A program made the position numbers and the translations under genes. The notes below the pieces were generated by a model. The model had not been told where the DNA came from. It did not search any database and saw only the letters and a list, made by a program, of their open reading frames with translations. 37,975 nt of DNA from an uncultured Flavobacteriales bacterium (GTDB lineage Bacteria; Bacteroidota; Bacteroidia; Flavobacteriales_D; Crocinitomicaceae). Positions within the stretch are counted from its first letter, which is position 1. Each line of letters starts with the position of its first letter. The stretch is from positions 1-37,975 of the forward strand of contig CAJWRM010000025.1 in the NCBI GenBank assembly GCA_913046365.1, written 5' to 3'. Below are positions 14,457-22,853 of the stretch, piece by piece.

Positions 14457-17123
14457 ATGAGATACATCGTCTATTTCTTATTTTTCATGAATACGTTTTG
14501 TGCTAATGCCTCGCACATCATCGGCGGTGACATCTATTATGATTATTTGGGTAATAACAATTATAAATTTGTATTGACCCTTTACCGCGACTGCGCTTCT
14601 GATGGTGCAGAATTTGACAACCCTTTAATGCTTTCGGTATATATGGCGAATGGTAGTTCTTATCAAACCATTCAGGTTCCATTTACAGGAAGTGTTTTTA
14701 TTCCCTTAGACTTTGACAATCCTTGCGCCACTGCACCCGGTGGAATTTGTGTGGAACGTGCGATTTATGAGACGGTGCTCAACCTTCCCCCAATACAAGG
14801 GGGGTATAATATAAGCTACCAAAGGTGCTGCAGAGGTCCGTCAATTGTCAATATAGTTAACCCAGATGATACTGGACTTACCTTAACAACACATGTCCCT
14901 GGAATTGAAACAGGTTTCACTGACAACAGTAGTCCAAGATTTACAAATTACCCTCCATTTTTACTTTGTAACAATGAACAAATTGCTTTTGACCATGTTG
15001 CAACCGATCCAGACGGCGACCAATTGGTATATTCAATGGCAACCCCGTTCTCAGGAGGAAATTCTTTTGATCCTGCACCTGTAGCGCCAGCACCGCCATA
15101 TTTTCCTGTTCAATGGGTCGGCGGATTCACTCCCCAAGATCCGTTAGGACCTGGTTCATTAACTCAAATTGATGCTGATGGACTATTGCTTGTCAACCCG
15201 AATCTAATGGGTTTATTTGTGGTTGGCGTTCGTGTCCAAGAATTCAGAAATGGGTTGCTAATAAGTGAAACAATTCGTGACTTTCTTTTTAAGGTAATGG
15301 ATTGCAATATAACGATGCAGGCAATACTCCCGTTGCAAGAGAACCTTACTACATTTGTTTCTTACTGTCAGGGAATGACTGTTCAATTTGAAAATAACTC
15401 TTACGGAGGATCTTCTTATGCTTGGGATTTTGGTGTTGCAGAGCAATCCAATGATGTAAGTGCAATTTTTGAGCCGACATATACTTATCCCGGACCAGGA
15501 GATTATGTGGCAACCTTGATTGTGAATCCAGGCTTGACATGCACGGATACAGCATACATGTCTGTTACGGTAGGTAATCCATTTTCAGTCGGTTGGTCGG
15601 CTGAGGATTCGATTTGTATAATCGGAAATTCGTTTGATTTTAATCTGCTATCTAGCAATGAAAATGCGAATTTTGAATGGTTTTTCGGATTTGAAGCAAG
15701 TATTGAAAATTGGTCGGGTGCAAACGTCCCCTTGGTGAGCTTTTCGAACCCGGGATTTCACACGATTTATTTGTCTGGTGACGATGGTGATTGTGTCACA
15801 ACTTTTGAGGATTCTATTTATATTTTTGATGAACCATCGGTCGAGATTGACCTTCCGGATTATCTATCCTGCCTGGGCTTGACGATTGACTTTGAAAGCA
15901 CACTTGTCAATGTCTCAAATATTCTTTGGGATTTTGGAGATCCTGACTTAAATGATGATCAAAGCACTATAGGCAGCCCTAGTTATTCATTTAATAATCC
16001 TGGGAGCTATATCATTCAACTTGTTGGAACGAATTCTCCAAATTGTGTCGATACTGCAGAAGTTCTTGTGGAGGTAAAGGAAAAGCTATTGATGGAAATT
16101 GAGCACAGTGACTCGCTTTGCATTACGGATGGGTTTTATGATTTTCAGGCAACAGTTAGCGGTCCTGAAGATGCCAGCTTTGTATGGGATTTTGGTCCTA
16201 ATGCATCCCTTCAGAGTTCTACTAATCTAAGTGTATCGGGGATACAATTTTCGAGTCCCGGTTTTCAATCAATCAAGTTTACAGGTTCCCATGATATTTG
16301 CATAGATTCTGTGGAGTCATTACTATATGTTTTTTCTGAGCCTTCTATTGATTTTACTATTGTAGATGGTGTATTGTGTGCTCCTGAGGCGGCTCAATTT
16401 ATTAATTTGAGTCAGGTGGAAGGTGAGGTTATTTATACCTGGGACTTTGGTGACGGTGGCACATCATCCCTTGTTAGTCCGTCATATTCTTACAATACTA
16501 TTGGCGATTATAGTGTAGGACTAACATTAATAGCTTTGGAGGGCTGTGTTGACACCCTCTATCTTTTGCAGCAAGACGCAGTGAATGTTTATCCATCTCC
16601 GACTGCTGGATTTAGTGTAACTCCAGATCAGATAGATATTTGTGAAAATGAGGTTCTATTTATCAATCAATCTATAGGAGCAACTTCTTTTGCTTATTAT
16701 TATGATCAGGGCCAATATATGACAACCGATTCCGACTTTACACATTATTATACACAGTCTGGATCTGATTACCCTCTGCAAATAGCATATAATGAATTCG
16801 GATGTGCTGATTCAATTCGTGCTGAAGTATTTGTAGAGCCATTTGCGATATATGTGCCAAACACCTTTATTCCTGATGCTGACGGATTAAATGATGTTTT
16901 TCTACCCATAACTGATTTCGAAATTCATGAGTGGGATTTGAGTATTTATAATCAGTGGGGTGAGCGAATATACAATGGCCAAGAATATGAGTCAGGATGG
17001 GATGGTTCATTTAAAGGGAACCAATGCCAAGACGGGACCTATATATATACATTGAGATATAAATCTTGTGCGAACCAAATTGAAGCTAAGTTGATCAAAG
17101 GTTTTGTAAACCTAATCCGTTAA
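14457..17123 (+). CDS. Large secreted PKD-repeat protein with T9SS type B C-terminal domain
   Basis: 888-aa secreted protein. Residues 1-18 are a signal peptide, then [18 protein letters not shown], the typical start of many Bacteroidota surface proteins, with a Cys-containing beta-rich domain to about residue 285. PKD-type beta-sandwich repeats follow, marked by WDFG near residues 322, 490, 575 and 660. The C-terminal about 90 residues ([15 protein letters not shown] ... GWDGSFKG ... [10 protein letters not shown]) form the gliding-motility-associated CHU_C domain, the type B sorting signal for T9SS. It is probably displayed on the cell surface or released and may bind polymers or other cells; no enzymatic motif is seen. 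Its stop codon overlaps that of the convergent lptB. Confidence 0.93.
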   Translation: MRYIVYFLFFMNTFCANASHIIGGDIYYDYLGNNNYKFVLTLYRDCASDGAEFDNPLMLSVYMANGSSYQTIQVPFTGSVFIPLDFDNPCATAPGGICVERAIYETVLNLPPIQGGYNISYQRCCRGPSIVNIVNPDDTGLTLTTHVPGIETGFTDNSSPRFTNYPPFLLCNNEQIAFDHVATDPDGDQLVYSMATPFSGGNSFDPAPVAPAPPYFPVQWVGGFTPQDPLGPGSLTQIDADGLLLVNPNLMGLFVVGVRVQEFRNGLLISETIRDFLFKVMDCNITMQAILPLQENLTTFVSYCQGMTVQFENNSYGGSSYAWDFGVAEQSNDVSAIFEPTYTYPGPGDYVATLIVNPGLTCTDTAYMSVTVGNPFSVGWSAEDSICIIGNSFDFNLLSSNENANFEWFFGFEASIENWSGANVPLVSFSNPGFHTIYLSGDDGDCVTTFEDSIYIFDEPSVEIDLPDYLSCLGLTIDFESTLVNVSNILWDFGDPDLNDDQSTIGSPSYSFNNPGSYIIQLVGTNSPNCVDTAEVLVEVKEKLLMEIEHSDSLCITDGFYDFQATVSGPEDASFVWDFGPNASLQSSTNLSVSGIQFSSPGFQSIKFTGSHDICIDSVESLLYVFSEPSIDFTIVDGVLCAPEAAQFINLSQVEGEVIYTWDFGDGGTSSLVSPSYSYNTIGDYSVGLTLIALEGCVDTLYLLQQDAVNVYPSPTAGFSVTPDQIDICENEVLFINQSIGATSFAYYYDQGQYMTTDSDFTHYYTQSGSDYPLQIAYNEFGCADSIRAEVFVEPFAIYVPNTFIPDADGLNDVFLPITDFEIHEWDLSIYNQWGERIYNGQEYESGWDGSFKGNQCQDGTYIYTLRYKSCANQIEAKLIKGFVNLIR

Positions 17124-17854
17124 ATAACTTTTTTCTTTAGTTCAAAATTACGTCCTAGGTAAACACGCCTGACCTGTTCATCAGATGCTAAATCTTCAGC
17201 GGTTCCCGATTTCAATATGCTCCCTTCGAATAAAAGATAAGTTCGATCTGTTATAGAAAGCGTTTCTTGAACGTTATGATCGGTAATTAAGATTCCAATA
17301 TTTTTCTTTTTTAAATCTGAAACAATACTTTGAATATCTTCTACAGCAATTGGGTCAACTCCTGCAAAGGGCTCATCTAAGAGTACAAATTTCGGATCTG
17401 TAGCCAATGCACGTGCAATTTCTGTTCTTCTTTTTTCTCCTCCTGATAGCCTGTTCCCCAATGTCTTCCGAAAGTCATTCAAATTAAATTCCTCGAGAAG
17501 TTCCTCCAGTCTTTCTTTTCTTTTAGTGTATGATTTGTCAGTCATTTCAAGGATCGCCATAATGTTATCCTCTACGCTCAGTTTTCGAAACACTGAAATC
17601 TCTTGTGGGAGATATCCAATTCCCATTTGCGCCCGCCTGTACATGGGCAGCTTTGTGATTTCTACATTATCCAAATAAACAGTGCCGATATCAGGTCTTA
17701 CCAAACCGACAATCATATAAAAAGATGTTGTTTTTCCTGCACCATTTGGTCCTAATAAACCCACTATTTCTCCCTGATTGACCTCAATAGAAACGCCGTT
17801 TACAACATTTTTTCCTTTGTAGCTTTTTTGGATATTATTCGTGTAGAGTTTCAT
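17120..17854 (-). CDS. lptB: LPS export ABC transporter ATP-binding protein
   Basis: 244-aa ABC ATPase that powers LptFG extraction of lipopolysaccharide from the inner membrane. Walker [10 protein letters not shown] is at 35-43, the Q-loop is YLPQE (81-85), the signature LSGGE is at 136-140, Walker B is FVLLDEP with D160/E161, and the switch histidine is H193 (ITDHN). [12 protein letters not shown] and the [14 protein letters not shown] segment are diagnostic of LptB rather than branched-chain amino-acid LivF/LivG. It lies 12 nt downstream of the DUF5686 gene and is the last gene of the probable tatC operon. Confidence 0.96.
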   Translation of the reverse strand: MKLYTNNIQKSYKGKNVVNGVSIEVNQGEIVGLLGPNGAGKTTSFYMIVGLVRPDIGTVYLDNVEITKLPMYRRAQMGIGYLPQEISVFRKLSVEDNIMAILEMTDKSYTKRKERLEELLEEFNLNDFRKTLGNRLSGGEKRRTEIARALATDPKFVLLDEPFAGVDPIAVEDIQSIVSDLKKKNIGILITDHNVQETLSITDRTYLLFEGSILKSGTAEDLASDEQVRRVYLGRNFELKKKVI

Positions 17855-17866
17855 GCGTTTAATGTA

Positions 17867-20356
17867 CTAAAAATTAAGGGCAAATTTAGCGCGAATACCT
17901 AATGGTCTTGTCGTTTCGTCCAAGTAGGTCATTCTCCAGACCAGATCCACTCTGAAAAACTTAAATAGATTCTCTATTCCTATGGTTGATTCGGCGTAAG
18001 GCACCCCATTGAATTTTTTAATAAAGTCTGGAAAGATCATACTCGTCTCATGTCTATCACTCAAGGAGCCATAAGCCAATCTTCCTGAAGTCACGAGTCT
18101 TAGGTTTAACTTTTTCACAAGTGGAATTTTATTCATAAAAAAGCCATCCCAATGATTTTCTAGATAAAATCCTGTATACCTGTCACAAACAAATTCTAAA
18201 AAGTTCAACTTATTGAAGGCAGATGTCATGAGCCAAAGTGATTGATTTCCTGGGATTGCATGGAGTAGTGGGTAAGCTACATTTCCAAATACAGCACCAA
18301 TATTGGCACCATATTCAATACGGCCAAGTATGCCAATTTGTGTTCTGTGCTCTATATTTAGCTCTATTTTTTGATAATTATATTCACTTCCTAAAAGATC
18401 TTTTACACCAAAAACACCTTGAAGGGAAATGGCCGGAAACTTAGAACGAATGCTTGTCCGATCAAATGAACCTGAAATAAACTCTTCATCTTTAGCCCAT
18501 CTGATGAGGGCTTTAAATTCCGTCGTTGTGATTTTGTTGATTGTATCAAATTCGCTGATGGAACTGCTGGGCCTTAGGAAATTTGCCACCCCTAAAGGGT
18601 TGAATTCCTTCCATTCTGTTCCTAGAAAAAGAACAACATCTTTGCCGATGTCTTTCTCTAAATTTATGCCAGCTTTTTTTAGAAAAGTAAGCTTGTCAAA
18701 AGGAGCCGTACTGAATAGAGTAGCAAAGGTATTGCCTACACCGATTGCATAAGGTGAAAGACCAATTTGCTCAATATCATAGTTGTAGTATAATGAGAGA
18801 ATCCCTCTTTTTTTAGGACTAATATTTGCGCGAAATGTGGCTCCATATTTCCATACTTTGTCTCCAAATCCATAGGCCCCCTTGATGCCGAATTCAATTC
18901 TTCTTGAAAATGCATTTGAGGTTCTAATGGAAAGTGCAGTCCTGAATTTTTCAACTGGATTCGTACTAGCCAGAGAATATAAATCGCCAAGCTCAAACTT
19001 TCCGATTTGATAGAAGCCGCTTGCCGCGAGATAGGTAATATTTTTGAGTCGTTTAAAATAAGGGTTTGTGTTCAGAGAGTCGATCATGTCTCCTATCCCT
19101 GCCTCTTGAGTTGAGAGTTTTATTGGCCTAAGTGCTAACCATTCTTCTTTTGATTTTTGTTTTGCTCCTTCGAGAATTTCAACCGTACTATTTGAATTAT
19201 AAAACTTTTTATCCCTTTCTTTATTGATGGTAAAGTCACTTCTTTGGCTTGACTTTCTTGCAAAAAAACCGCTGAGTTTTCCTCCCTTTGAAAGTTGTAT
19301 ATCTGCGATGAGATTTTCTTTGCTCAGCATCCATGTGGCTTCATTGATTTGTTCGAATTCGTGAACAAAATAGAAGTCATTAACGAAATTTAAATTCACA
19401 TCGGGTGATACATTTGCGCTGAATTTTTTCACAGCAAAAGTCGTGTCGTGGATCCACATTGAGCCAGAAAACGTGAGCTCTCCCTTTCGTTTTGGAATAA
19501 ACTTTAGGTTATAGCACCAATGTTTGTCTATAAAACTTGAATCTTCGAGATAGTATTTATAGAAAAGTCTCGAGTTGTTTGCGATTGGGCTGATAAAAGA
19601 TTTGCCAAAAATGGTATATATATTATCGTAGATATTAAGGTCAAGGTACATGTCTCCTAGAAAGGTATTTAGCTCTAGGTTTTCCACTCCAGTAGTTCGA
19701 GCAGCCTCGATGACCTCTTTTCGTTCTCGGGGTTTATTTTTATAGTAAAATCTTGAAATGGTCTCATTTAATATTAACGGCAAGTATTTATTTCCAGTCT
19801 CTGTGGAGTCCAAATAATTGAGTAGTACATTGAGTTTTTGTATTCTTTTGTTTTCCTCTATTTCACTGCCAATATTGTTTAAATCAAATTGAATTTTGGT
19901 ATATAATTTATATGCATAGCTATCTAGCTTTTTTTTGTCATTCTTATGCTTATTCGCAATTAAATTTCTATGTAAAACTTTAGATGGTAGCTCCTCTGGA
20001 GCCCTAACCGTCACCTCTTTAAAGTCTATAAAAATGCTTTTTAAATTAATCGTAAATGCTCCACGTGAATCTTGCAGACTTTCTTTAAATATTGAACGTT
20101 CAATTTTTGTCTTTTGATAACCTGTCGCAGAAACCTCAAGAGTGTCATCGTTAGCCATTACTAGAATCTTGAAATAACCTGCAGAGTCCGAAAGCGTGGC
20201 TTTTTTCGAGGGGATTGCCTTTATCACTGAGAAAGGCAAAGCTAATTTCGTTTTTGCATCGACGATTCTTCCCTTTATAAGTTGTTGCTGTCCAAAACCC
20301 TTAAAAGCGGTGAGTAGGATAAAAAAAACAAAGAACATTCCAGATTTCTTATTCAT
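17867..20356 (-). CDS. DUF5686 / carboxypeptidase-regulatory-like outer-membrane protein
   Basis: 829-aa exported protein with a signal peptide (residues 1-22, ending FGQQ). An N-terminal carboxypeptidase-regulatory-like Ig domain (about 24-110: KGRIVDAKTKLALPFSVIKA ... SATGYQK) is followed by the long DUF5686 region. Its C-terminal half is rich in amphipathic strands and aromatic residues (for example RIEYGANIGAVFG) and ends in RAKFALNF, a terminal phenylalanine expected for an outer-membrane barrel. DUF5686 proteins are widespread in Bacteroidota and have no settled function; an outer-membrane transport or assembly role is plausible. The start overlaps the tatC stop by 8 nt. Confidence 0.9.
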   Translation of the reverse strand: MNKKSGMFFVFFILLTAFKGFGQQQLIKGRIVDAKTKLALPFSVIKAIPSKKATLSDSAGYFKILVMANDDTLEVSATGYQKTKIERSIFKESLQDSRGAFTINLKSIFIDFKEVTVRAPEELPSKVLHRNLIANKHKNDKKKLDSYAYKLYTKIQFDLNNIGSEIEENKRIQKLNVLLNYLDSTETGNKYLPLILNETISRFYYKNKPRERKEVIEAARTTGVENLELNTFLGDMYLDLNIYDNIYTIFGKSFISPIANNSRLFYKYYLEDSSFIDKHWCYNLKFIPKRKGELTFSGSMWIHDTTFAVKKFSANVSPDVNLNFVNDFYFVHEFEQINEATWMLSKENLIADIQLSKGGKLSGFFARKSSQRSDFTINKERDKKFYNSNSTVEILEGAKQKSKEEWLALRPIKLSTQEAGIGDMIDSLNTNPYFKRLKNITYLAASGFYQIGKFELGDLYSLASTNPVEKFRTALSIRTSNAFSRRIEFGIKGAYGFGDKVWKYGATFRANISPKKRGILSLYYNYDIEQIGLSPYAIGVGNTFATLFSTAPFDKLTFLKKAGINLEKDIGKDVVLFLGTEWKEFNPLGVANFLRPSSSISEFDTINKITTTEFKALIRWAKDEEFISGSFDRTSIRSKFPAISLQGVFGVKDLLGSEYNYQKIELNIEHRTQIGILGRIEYGANIGAVFGNVAYPLLHAIPGNQSLWLMTSAFNKLNFLEFVCDRYTGFYLENHWDGFFMNKIPLVKKLNLRLVTSGRLAYGSLSDRHETSMIFPDFIKKFNGVPYAESTIGIENLFKFFRVDLVWRMTYLDETTRPLGIRAKFALNF

Positions 20357-21149
20357 CCTCTGAAGTTTTTACTACTCTTTTGGCAATGAGAATACCTATT
20401 TCATACAAAATGAATATAGGTATTGAAACAATTACCTGAGAAATGATGTCTGGGGGTGTTATGATTGCGGATAGAATTAGAATTCCCACAATTGCATGCT
20501 TTCGGTATTTGATTAAAAAATCAGGAGTCAGGACACCAATTCTTGTTAAGATGTAGGTAACTACAGGGAGTAAAAAAAAGATTCCTGTATAAAATACAGT
20601 TGAAAGAATCATGCTCATATATGAGCTAATTGTGAAATCATTTCTAATCTCACTCGAGATTTGATAAGATCCAAAGAACTGAATACTTAAGGGGGCAACT
20701 ACGAAATAACCAAACAAGATACCAAGGAAGAACAGAAAGCTGACATAAAAGACAATACCTTTTGCCATTTTCTTCTCACCGAATTTTAGCCCTGGCTTTA
20801 GAAAGGCCCATATTTGATAAAAAATGAAAGGAAAACCCATGACGAGTCCACCCATAAAACTCATCATGAGTGCGTAGCCAAATTGACCTGAAACGGTCAT
20901 GCTTTGGAGTTGAACGGGAATATCTTCAACGCATGTCCCTAAATAATCGCACATTATTCGAAAAGAAAAGAAATCCTTCTTCTTCATGGACATAAAGACA
21001 TTGTTCATAATCCACTCTTGAAAGGTCCATATGACGATTCCAATAAGAATAACAGCGATTGCAGAACGAACCAATCGCCATCTTAGCTCCTCCAGGTGCT
21101 CGATAAACGACATTTGGTCTAAATCAGCTTTGCCTTTTTGATCTTTCAA
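20349..21149 (-). CDS. tatC: Twin-arginine translocase subunit TatC, TTG start likely
   Basis: 266-aa inner-membrane protein that recognises twin-arginine signal peptides and exports folded proteins. Six hydrophobic segments are visible. The cytoplasmic N-terminal motif MSFIEHLEELRWRL (from residue 13) and the loop FYQIWAFLKPGLKFGEKK are diagnostic. The full frame starts at TTG 21149, preceded by AAGGA at good distance and by a perfect -7 element 20 nt upstream. ATG 21113 (MSFIEH) is the alternative. No tatA/B is in the window. It leads an operon with the DUF5686 gene and lptB. Confidence 0.95.
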   Translation of the reverse strand: MKDQKGKADLDQMSFIEHLEELRWRLVRSAIAVILIGIVIWTFQEWIMNNVFMSMKKKDFFSFRIMCDYLGTCVEDIPVQLQSMTVSGQFGYALMMSFMGGLVMGFPFIFYQIWAFLKPGLKFGEKKMAKGIVFYVSFLFFLGILFGYFVVAPLSIQFFGSYQISSEIRNDFTISSYMSMILSTVFYTGIFFLLPVVTYILTRIGVLTPDFLIKYRKHAIVGILILSAIITPPDIISQVIVSIPIFILYEIGILIAKRVVKTSEDE

Positions 21150-21168
21150 AATCCTTATTTATGAAGTA

Positions 21169-21176
21169 CAAATTTA
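21169..21176 (-). promoter_or_regulatory. -7 promoter element for the tatC operon
   Basis: TAAATTTG on the minus strand is a perfect TAnnTTTG match located 20 nt upstream of the TTG start of tatC. No TTG box at the usual spacing is evident. Confidence 0.5.
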
Positions 21177-21231
21177 ACCAAAAGCCTTGATAATAAGGTA
21201 AAATCAGATAATAGCTAAAAATACTCTACAC

Positions 21232-21250
21232 ATCGTAAATTGTTTACGAT
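21232..21250. promoter_or_regulatory. Perfect palindrome centred on a -33 element (operator candidate)
   Basis: ATCGTAAA (21232-21239) and TTTACGAT (21243-21250) are exact inverted repeats around TTG (21240-21242). That TTG is the -33 box of the promoter below. A dimeric regulator bound here would block or modulate transcription of the 104-aa gene. The symmetry is seen; the regulator is unknown. Confidence 0.6.
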
Positions 21251-21267
21251 CATCAAGGGTAGATTTG
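21240..21267 (+). promoter_or_regulatory. Consensus Bacteroidota promoter (TTG-N17-TAGATTTG)
   Basis: TTG (21240-21242) and TAGATTTG (21260-21267) are separated by 17 nt and match the -33/-7 consensus fully. Transcription would begin about 21271-21275, so ATG 21285 is the start codon of the gene. The TTG cannot be its start. Confidence 0.7.
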
Positions 21268-21284
21268 TTTTAAAATTAAGCCAT

Positions 21285-21599
21285 ATGCCAAAATTTCAAA
21301 TTCAAAAACTAGAATTCAACTCTTTTAATGACTGGATAACCATGCAGGGGAAAATTATTAAAGGTTACCTCGAAAGCGAATATACCTTGAAGATAGAGGT
21401 GTCTCAAATCAACAAAATCCTTAATATAATTCAAAAACTAAATCCTGAAGTGTCCGTATATGACTACTTATCTTCCTATACCCAAAATGATTATAGTGAA
21501 TATAAATTCGACTTTGAAAGTTTGATCTCGAGGGAAGTTTCTTTTGCGCAATTAAAAACACAAGCCCCTCGTTCTGAGCTTAGAATGATTCGCGCTTAA
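21285..21599 (+). CDS. Hypothetical protein, 104 aa
   Basis: I do not recognise this protein. From ATG 21285 it is 104 aa with no signal peptide, membrane segment or cysteine. The first half looks like alternating short strands (KFQIQKLEFNSF, YTLKIEVSQ), the middle a helix (INKILNIIQKL), and the end is mixed and charged (SELRMIRA). It could be a small cytoplasmic regulatory or structural protein. The start was chosen because a consensus promoter lies directly upstream and overlaps the longer frame. Its stop overlaps the stop of the convergent lipoprotein gene at TTAA. The palindrome in its promoter suggests tight regulation. Confidence 0.7.
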   Translation: MPKFQIQKLEFNSFNDWITMQGKIIKGYLESEYTLKIEVSQINKILNIIQKLNPEVSVYDYLSSYTQNDYSEYKFDFESLISREVSFAQLKTQAPRSELRMIRA

Positions 21600-21976
21600 G
21601 GTTGAATGAAAACGGTTTCTTCATTTACCTGTTCGGGCTCTATCTTGATAATCCCTTGACCGATTTTGTTTAAAAGCTGTGCTTTGATATCCAAAACAGC
21701 AACTCCTGCCTGACCAAGCTGGTAAATATCATTATAGTTGAACGACGCCATACCTGCAGCATTTGTAAATGCCGTGTCATAAACTGCAACCAGTTGTACC
21801 GGTGGATTTTGAGTATTTGTCCCATATAATACTACCATCGCTCCTTCAACGACTGCATTGCTTTCGTCTCTGACATAAATGTTTGCCAAGGTATCTGCTT
21901 TCTTTCTACAAGAAGTCATACCTGCAATGGTGATTATAATAAACGTGAGCGGTAGTAAATAGTGCTTCATTTTCAT
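21596..21976 (-). CDS. Small lipoprotein, Ig/transthyretin-like domain (paralogue 1)
   Basis: 126-aa putative lipoprotein. A hydrophobic signal of about 20 residues ends in a lipobox-like GMTSC, with the lipid-modified Cys at residue 23. The mature domain is a single beta-sandwich resembling carboxypeptidase-regulatory/transthyretin-like modules: IYVRDESNAVVEGAMVVLYG, then a loop with NPP, then DTAFTNAAGMASFNYNDIY and GQAGVAVLDIKAQ. The VxGAxV and TNxxGxxxF motifs recur in the next two genes, showing paralogy. It starts 6 nt after the end of paralogue 2, so they share a transcript. Function is unknown. Confidence 0.82.
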   Translation of the reverse strand: MKMKHYLLPLTFIIITIAGMTSCRKKADTLANIYVRDESNAVVEGAMVVLYGTNTQNPPVQLVAVYDTAFTNAAGMASFNYNDIYQLGQAGVAVLDIKAQLLNKIGQGIIKIEPEQVNEETVFIQP

Positions 21977-21982
21977 GATTTC

Positions 21983-22351
21983 TTAATTTGGTAAGTATAT
22001 AGTTTCAACAGATGTTGTATGTATTCTGCATCTTGTGTATCCCGTTGCCTCTTTTGTATTTGACTTCACTAGGATATCAAAATAACCCGTTGTGTTGTCA
22101 GGTCCTGAAACATTAAAGTAGTCATCCATTTCAAAAGTTGTAAATCCAGAGCTGTTTGTATAAGCCGTGTCTACATATTCTAATGTTGGCGGGTTGGATT
22201 GCTGATCTCCGATGATAATCACCTTTGCACCATAAACCAATTGATTGGTTGATGACCGAACAAAAACTTTTAGAATTGCTGGATCTTTCGGTGCACAACC
22301 GACAAGCAATAATATTGCAAGGGTCAAGGTGATGGATAATAATTTCTTCAT
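21983..22351 (-). CDS. Small lipoprotein, Ig/transthyretin-like domain (paralogue 2)
   Basis: 122-aa putative lipoprotein with signal MKKLLSITLTLAILLLVGC (lipobox LVGC, Cys19). The mature domain repeats the pattern of its neighbours: VFVRSSTNQLVYGAKVIIIG, NPP, VDTAYTNSSGFTTFEMDDYF. It then differs, with a longer loop (NVSGPDNTTGYFD) and a cysteine (TRCRIH) that the others lack. A perfect -7 element lies 18 nt upstream, so it may have its own promoter. Confidence 0.83.
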   Translation of the reverse strand: MKKLLSITLTLAILLLVGCAPKDPAILKVFVRSSTNQLVYGAKVIIIGDQQSNPPTLEYVDTAYTNSSGFTTFEMDDYFNVSGPDNTTGYFDILVKSNTKEATGYTRCRIHTTSVETIYLPN

Positions 22352-22368
22352 TTGTCTAGTTCTGTGCT

Positions 22369-22376
22369 CAAAGTTA
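22369..22376 (-). promoter_or_regulatory. -7 promoter element for lipoprotein paralogue 2
   Basis: TAACTTTG on the minus strand matches TAnnTTTG exactly and lies 17 nt before the ATG at 22351. No clear -33 box is seen. Confidence 0.45.
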
Positions 22377-22418
22377 AGCTAAATAATTTTTAATCTATAC
22401 GGTTTAATTCTAAAAGTG

Positions 22419-22784
22419 TTACTGAAGGACCAAATCAACACGGTTCTCAATTTCTTCTACCAAATCAACAATTCTCTCTGCGATAAGGCCTGATTTTTGT
22501 GCCTTCACCTCGATAATCGCTGCTCCTGATTGCCCCGGTTTGTAAATATCTTCTAAATTGAAAAACGCAATTCCGTTGCCATTGGTTGCTTCTTCATAAT
22601 CAATAAGTAAAGCATTTCCATCTGAATTTTCAGGAGGAACACCTTGGACTGTTACACTTGCTCCATTAATAGCCAAACCTAAATTCGTTCTAACCTGCAC
22701 GCTCAGTGTAGTTTGCTTCGACTTGTAGCAAGACGTCATAGTGATGAGCAGAAAACCTATGAAACAAGCAAAACGTATTGGCAT
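22419..22784 (-). CDS. Small lipoprotein, Ig/transthyretin-like domain (paralogue 3)
   Basis: 121-aa putative lipoprotein with a signal ending MTSC (Cys19). The mature domain follows the same plan (VQVRTNLGLAINGASVTVQG, ATNGNGIAFFNLEDIYKPGQ, AAIIEVKAQ). It is closest to paralogue 1, sharing the DIYxxGQxGxA block, whereas paralogue 2 diverges there. It is divergent from pheS, whose promoter abuts and slightly overlaps its 5' end. Function is unknown; periplasmic or surface binding is a guess. Confidence 0.82.
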   Translation of the reverse strand: MPIRFACFIGFLLITMTSCYKSKQTTLSVQVRTNLGLAINGASVTVQGVPPENSDGNALLIDYEEATNGNGIAFFNLEDIYKPGQSGAAIIEVKAQKSGLIAERIVDLVEEIENRVDLVLQ

Positions 22785-22810
22785 TCAAAAATCTTTTTAT
22801 TGTACTTTTG
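22778..22810 (+). promoter_or_regulatory. Promoter of the pheS operon
   Basis: TTG (22778-22780) and TACTTTTG (22803-22810, perfect TAnnTTTG) are separated by 22 nt, at the upper end of the normal range. The leader to ATG 22854 would be about 40 nt. The -33 box overlaps the first codons of the divergent lipoprotein gene. Confidence 0.5.
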
Positions 22811-22853
22811 TATAATACAATTAACTCTACTTAAAAGTTACAGGGGCAAAGCA

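Noticed and set aside
21240..21284. TTG 21240 as start of the unknown 104-aa gene
   Set aside because: That TTG is the -33 box of a consensus promoter and the centre of a palindrome; the predicted transcript begins downstream of it.
22713..22853. Upstream extension of pheS by 47 codons
   Set aside because: It overlaps the divergent lipoprotein gene and the pheS promoter, and the extra residues are not part of PheS.
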